Below are positions 6,331 through 9,465 of a DNA stretch of 9,465 bases, in pieces; the stretch's first letter is position 1; every line of letters begins with the position of its first letter. The DNA is taken from the NCBI GenBank assembly GCA_003224195.1, contig QHYP01000064.1, forward strand, positions 28,741 through 38,205. The letters run 5' to 3'. The stretch comes from Acidobacteriota bacterium. Lineage in GTDB: Bacteria > Acidobacteriota > Terriglobia > Acidiferrales > UBA7541. Below the pieces are notes generated by a model. It ran no database searches. It worked only from the letters and a program-made list of their open reading frames with translations, and was not told where the DNA came from. The translations under genes were made by a program, and so were the position numbers.

Positions 6331-7557
6331 GTGACGGCACGCCGCTCCATCCTTTGCGCCAGGGGGTTTGTTTTCGCGCTCTTGTTATTGCAGTCCGGAA
6401 ACGCCCGAGCCGCAGAACCGCCCGGGCAACAAGCCGAAGCGCCGCGCAGCGCTCCGTCCGTCCAGGAAATTTTCCGCCACGGCGAATCTGCGCTCAAAGA
6501 CGGCCATCTTGACAAGGCGGAAGCAGCCTTCCGGCGCGTCGTGGCGCTCGACCCGTACTCCGCCGGCGCTTACACCAACCTCGGGGTAATCGCCATGCGC
6601 CGCCAGCAGTGGGAACAAGCTCTGCGCTGGCTCCATAAGGCCGAAAAATTGGCCCCTGGCGAGCCCGGCATCCGCCTGAACATCGGACTCGCGCACTATC
6701 GGCGCGGAGAATACGCCTCCGCGATTCCGCCGTTTGAATCCGTTCTGCGCGACCAGCCCGATTCGCTCCAGGCGCGTTACCTGCTGGGTCTCTGCAATTT
6801 CTTCGTGGAACGCTATGCCGATGCCGTGAAAGTCTTGGAGCCGCTCTGGCCGCAACAATCCAACGACCTGAATTATCTCTACGTCCTCGGCAACGCCGCG
6901 CATTTCAGTGGCCGGAATGATCTTGACGAAAGGGCGCTCACGCAGCTCGTGTCCATCGGCAAGGACACAGCCGAATTCCATCTTCTAATGGCAAAGGCTC
7001 ATCTGAACCACGGGGACGAGGAGGCAACTTCTGCGCTGAACGAGCTCCAGCGCGCTGAGAGCATCAATCCGAATCTTCCATTTCTTCACTTCAACCTGGG
7101 CTTCTATTATCTCCGCGCCGGCGACAACGAGCGCGCGGAAGCGGAATTCCTCAAGGATGTCGCCCTCGAACCGGATGTCCCTGAGAATTATGAACAGCTC
7201 GGTGTGCTTTATTCACGCATCGGAAAGAATCAGGAAGCTGAACACTATTACCGCGAAGCGCTCAAGCGCGACCCGAAGCTCGGCGGTTCTCAATTTGGCC
7301 TGGCGCAAATCTATCTGCGTGAGGGGAAGTATCCGCCGGCCCTCGCCGCCGCAGACGCCGCCGTCAAGTTAGCGCCCAACAGCCAGCAAGCGCATTTTGT
7401 GCGCTCCCAGATTCTTCTCCGGATGGAACGCCGCGAAGAAGCTCAGGCCGAAATCGCCATTGCGAAGCGGCAGGCGGACGCCAAGCTGGACCAGGAACGC
7501 AAAAAACGCCAGCGCGACTCCCTGCCAAATCCGGAGCTGACGCGCCGTCCGCAGTGA
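6331..7557 (+). CDS. Exported tetratricopeptide-repeat (TPR) protein
   Basis: This 408-residue protein probably acts as a protein-binding scaffold in the periplasm or on the envelope. Residues 1-27 form a signal peptide: TARR basic start, FVFALLLL core, cleavage probably after NARA. The rest is a run of about eight to nine TPR units of 34 residues. Clear units are near 44-77, 78-111, 112-145, 250-283, 284-317, 318-351 and 352-385. More degenerate units lie around 146-177 and 214-248. Typical signatures include AYTNLGVIAMRRQQWEQAL, NYEQLGVLYSRIGKNQEAE and ALKRDPKLGG. The protein ends in a charged, partly helical tail (about 380-408). The GTG start lacks a good ribosome binding site, but an in-frame TGA at 6316-6318 forbids extension and this start gives a complete signal peptide. 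The gene is divergent from the receptor and convergent with the hydrolase. No enzymatic domain is visible and its partner is unknown. Confidence 0.88.
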   Translation: MTARRSILCARGFVFALLLLQSGNARAAEPPGQQAEAPRSAPSVQEIFRHGESALKDGHLDKAEAAFRRVVALDPYSAGAYTNLGVIAMRRQQWEQALRWLHKAEKLAPGEPGIRLNIGLAHYRRGEYASAIPPFESVLRDQPDSLQARYLLGLCNFFVERYADAVKVLEPLWPQQSNDLNYLYVLGNAAHFSGRNDLDERALTQLVSIGKDTAEFHLLMAKAHLNHGDEEATSALNELQRAESINPNLPFLHFNLGFYYLRAGDNERAEAEFLKDVALEPDVPENYEQLGVLYSRIGKNQEAEHYYREALKRDPKLGGSQFGLAQIYLREGKYPPALAAADAAVKLAPNSQQAHFVRSQILLRMERREEAQAEIAIAKRQADAKLDQERKKRQRDSLPNPELTRRPQ

Positions 7558-7568
7558 CGCGGCAATCG

Positions 7569-9465
7569 TTACTGCACGGTGGCCGGCGAGATGTTCCAGC
7601 CGTCTATGGCGAGCGCGGGCTTCGCGCCGCCGAGATCTTTCCGGGAATAGCGCGCCGCAACGCTCCTCTTCTCTCCCGGCAGCAGCGAAAAGTAATTATC
7701 CTCCCAGAAAACGGGGAGGACTTCCTCGCCCTTTTTTCCGGCCAGGATGCGCAGCCGCACAAGGAACGCCAGTGTTTTGCTTGGGTTATCTAGCGTCACG
7801 TGGCCAATCTCCTCCTCGCCGGCGGCTTGCACATGCAGCGCAGGGCGCAGCGCGACCTTCGGCAGCGCTTCGAGAGCGCTGTAGTCGGCATAGCCGGTCA
7901 TCGGAGTGAAAAACCACTCGGTCTTCTCCCACTGGAGCACATCCGGCTTCGCGGAAAGCCAGTAAAAATTCCGGCTGAGGATCTGCCCATTCGGCGAAAG
8001 TAAACGCAGCCGCAAAAAATAGGTCGCGGAAATATTTTCCGGCTCGGGAATCGTGAGCGATCGCACCACACCATCCGCGGGCACGTCAACCGTCGCTGTT
8101 TGCGAAAAGCGTTCCTTCATGTCCATGTCGAAAAGTTGCGCTTCTACCTTGAGACCTGGCAGCGGTTCGCGGCGGCTGCTGACAACCGCGACCGATCGGT
8201 CGTCGTAGGAAAACTGCGCGTGGACCGGCTCGCACGCCACTTTCGCGCCGAAGTACCCTCCGCCCGGGCGCAGGTAATAGTCATAGAGGTGCCAGATGAG
8301 CCCGGGCCAAGCATTGTTGAGCATCCACTGGATCACGCCCGTCGAGCGGTATTTGTTCCGCGCGAAGGCCTCGAACATCGCGCGCTCGCCTTCGTACGCG
8401 GTCGCTTGCGACTTCCACGCAAAATCGTAAACGTCCTTCGCTTTTCCGTATCGCTCTTCGAGCGCCTTCGCGTAAACTTGAATATTCTTGAACTGTCCGC
8501 CGCCGGAATGGAAATCCCACACTTCGTTGATGGGCCAGAGCTTGTCCGCAGGAAACATCTTCTGGAGGCTTTCGACCGGAGGCACCGCCGGGCCCGGGCT
8601 TGTCTCCGTGTTGTACCCGTGCGCGCCGCCATACTTCGTATCCAAAAGCCAATAGTTGGGCGAGACGTATTCATACGGCCCGGTCATTTTCACGCCGGTG
8701 GCGCCGGTCACGTCTGTTTTCTTCGCCGTCGCGGAGGAAATATACGGCTTCTGCCAGTTCGTCGCCTTCAGCACGTCAATGTAGGCTTGCTCGCGGTCCG
8801 GCGGCGGCGGATTGTCGCTTCCGTTCAGCCAGACGAAAACGCTCGGATGTTTGCGCAGCCGCAGCGCCTGATCGCGCAGCGACTCCACCGAAACGTGGCG
8901 GTTGTCATCGCCCCAGTCCTTCCATTTTTCCCAAGCGTCGCAGCAGCACCAGCCCGCCATCACCATGATGCCTTCGCGGTCGGCCATCTCGAAAAAGTCC
9001 TCATCTTCCAGCTTGCCTTCCAAGCGGATCGTGTTCAGCCCCATCTCTTTCACGTACCGGAATTCCGTTTTCCGCCGCTCGGGATTCACCCGCAACATCA
9101 TGTCCGGCGTCCAGCCGCCGCCGCGGATCAGCACGGGCTCTCCGTTTACGCGAAACAAGCGGTCCCCGTCGCTGTTCAGCTCTGAAGTCCACTCCACGAT
9201 CCCGAATGAAATCTTCTGCGGGTCGGATGACACGCCATCCGCCGTCACGAAATCCAACAAAAGTGTGTGCAGACTCGGCGCGCCCATTTGGTACGGCCAC
9301 CAGAGGTTCGGCTTTTTCACCACAAGCGACGCGCGCTCTTCCGGCGTTGCAGCAACTTCTTTGCTCTCGCCTGCCGCGAGCTCGACTGGCAGCGAAAATT
9401 CGATCGGCGCGCCGGCTCCGAGAATTCTTCCGCGCAGCGTGCCCCGCACGGCCTTGTCGAGCGTA
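7569..9465 (-). CDS. GH2 exo-beta-D-glucosaminidase-like glycoside hydrolase (partial)
   Basis: The C-terminal 631 codons of a family 2 glycoside hydrolase are visible; the gene enters from the right edge, so the signal peptide and sugar-binding domain are missing. Counting from the GTG at 9447-9449, residues 1-90 are the immunoglobulin-like sandwich (KKPNLWWPYQMG). Residues about 98-405 are the catalytic TIM barrel, and the rest is two beta-sandwich domains ending naturally at TAA. The layout matches the CsxA exo-beta-D-glucosaminidase type: RGGGWTPD (109-116), IRLEGKLEDEDFF (141-153), HPSVFVWLNGSDNPP (201-215), TGATGVKMTGPYEYV (248-262), NTETSPGP (280-287), WMLNNAWPGLIW (375-386). Asp212 (codon 8814-8816) should be the acid/base and Glu282 (codon 8604-8606) the nucleophile, by analogy with CsxA Asp469 and Glu541. 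Likely activity is removal of glucosamine from chitosan oligomers. Plant-type mannosylglycoprotein endo-beta-mannosidases share this subfamily and cannot be excluded. There is no C-terminal CBM35, unlike CsxA. Confidence 0.9.
   Translation of the reverse strand, partial: TLDKAVRGTLRGRILGAGAPIEFSLPVELAAGESKEVAATPEERASLVVKKPNLWWPYQMGAPSLHTLLLDFVTADGVSSDPQKISFGIVEWTSELNSDGDRLFRVNGEPVLIRGGGWTPDMMLRVNPERRKTEFRYVKEMGLNTIRLEGKLEDEDFFEMADREGIMVMAGWCCCDAWEKWKDWGDDNRHVSVESLRDQALRLRKHPSVFVWLNGSDNPPPPDREQAYIDVLKATNWQKPYISSATAKKTDVTGATGVKMTGPYEYVSPNYWLLDTKYGGAHGYNTETSPGPAVPPVESLQKMFPADKLWPINEVWDFHSGGGQFKNIQVYAKALEERYGKAKDVYDFAWKSQATAYEGERAMFEAFARNKYRSTGVIQWMLNNAWPGLIWHLYDYYLRPGGGYFGAKVACEPVHAQFSYDDRSVAVVSSRREPLPGLKVEAQLFDMDMKERFSQTATVDVPADGVVRSLTIPEPENISATYFLRLRLLSPNGQILSRNFYWLSAKPDVLQWEKTEWFFTPMTGYADYSALEALPKVALRPALHVQAAGEEEIGHVTLDNPSKTLAFLVRLRILAGKKGEEVLPVFWEDNYFSLLPGEKRSVAARYSRKDLGGAKPALAIDGWNISPATVQ
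7713..7737 (+). terminator. Intrinsic terminator for the TPR gene, inside the hydrolase gene
   Basis: GGGGAGG (7713-7719) pairs across an ACTT loop (7720-7723) with CCTC (7724-7727) and, after one bulged G, CCC (7729-7731). Six T residues follow immediately (7732-7737). This is a good Rho-independent terminator on the plus strand, about 155 bases after the TPR stop codon. The region between the two stop codons is only 11 bases and holds no terminator. The site lies antisense within the last domain of the GH2 gene, where it encodes part of a KKGEEV segment. The A and T tracts on both sides mean a weaker signal on the minus strand too, but there it would fall before the end of the hydrolase coding region. 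Confidence 0.5.

Noticed and set aside
8523..8528. Asn-Glu pair (INEVWDFH) considered as the GH2 catalytic acid/base
   Set aside because: It comes after the NTETS nucleophile motif, whereas the acid/base must precede it. The spacing of Asp212 to Glu282 (70 residues) fits the CsxA pair (72) much better.
8100..9185. Plus-strand open frame of 361 codons opposite the hydrolase
   Set aside because: Although long, it is Arg-, His- and Val-rich without domains, and the opposite strand carries all GH2 motifs. Long antisense frames are common in GC-rich genes.

Overview
The window looks like chromosomal DNA of a GC-rich (roughly 58-60 %) Gram-negative soil-type bacterium, most likely an Acidobacteriota member. 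The main clue is a very large (1242-residue) outer-membrane receptor of the Oar type: signal peptide, carboxypeptidase-regulatory-like domain, plug and long barrel. This family is strongly expanded in that phylum. A secreted TPR protein and a glycoside hydrolase family 2 enzyme lie next to it. The phylum call is inference from protein style, not from a marker gene.

Layout, left to right. (1) 1-599, minus strand: the N-terminal 199 codons of a multi-spanning membrane protein that runs off the left edge, resembling the membrane input domain of a sensor protein. (2) 600-834: a divergent intergenic region with a 16-bp inverted repeat next to the sensor start and a weak promoter candidate plus a strong ribosome binding site for the permease. 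(3) 835-2178, plus: an APC-superfamily amino acid/polyamine permease, PuuP-like, starting at TTG. (4) 2179-2310: a GC-rich convergent gap with imperfect hairpins. (5) 2311-6039, minus: the Oar-like TonB-dependent receptor. (6) 6040-6330: a divergent control region with a well-formed sigma-70-type promoter for the receptor, a leader of about 160 nt containing a terminator-like hairpin, and two in-frame GTG starts that each have a Shine-Dalgarno sequence. (7) 6331-7557, plus: an exported tetratricopeptide-repeat protein. (8) 7569-9465, minus: a GH2 enzyme closely resembling exo-beta-D-glucosaminidases, complete at its C-terminus and cut at the right edge. Genes 7 and 8 converge with only 11 bases between their stop codons, and the best terminator for the TPR gene lies inside the hydrolase gene.

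How the genes may work together: the hydrolase, receptor and TPR protein are consistent with capture and breakdown of amino-sugar or mannose-containing glycans at the cell envelope. However, they alternate in strand and do not form an operon, so this link is inference. I did not find an RNA gene, CRISPR array, insertion sequence or integrase, and nothing here amounts to a clearly new multi-gene system. The most checkable novelties are regulatory: the receptor leader and the antisense terminator.
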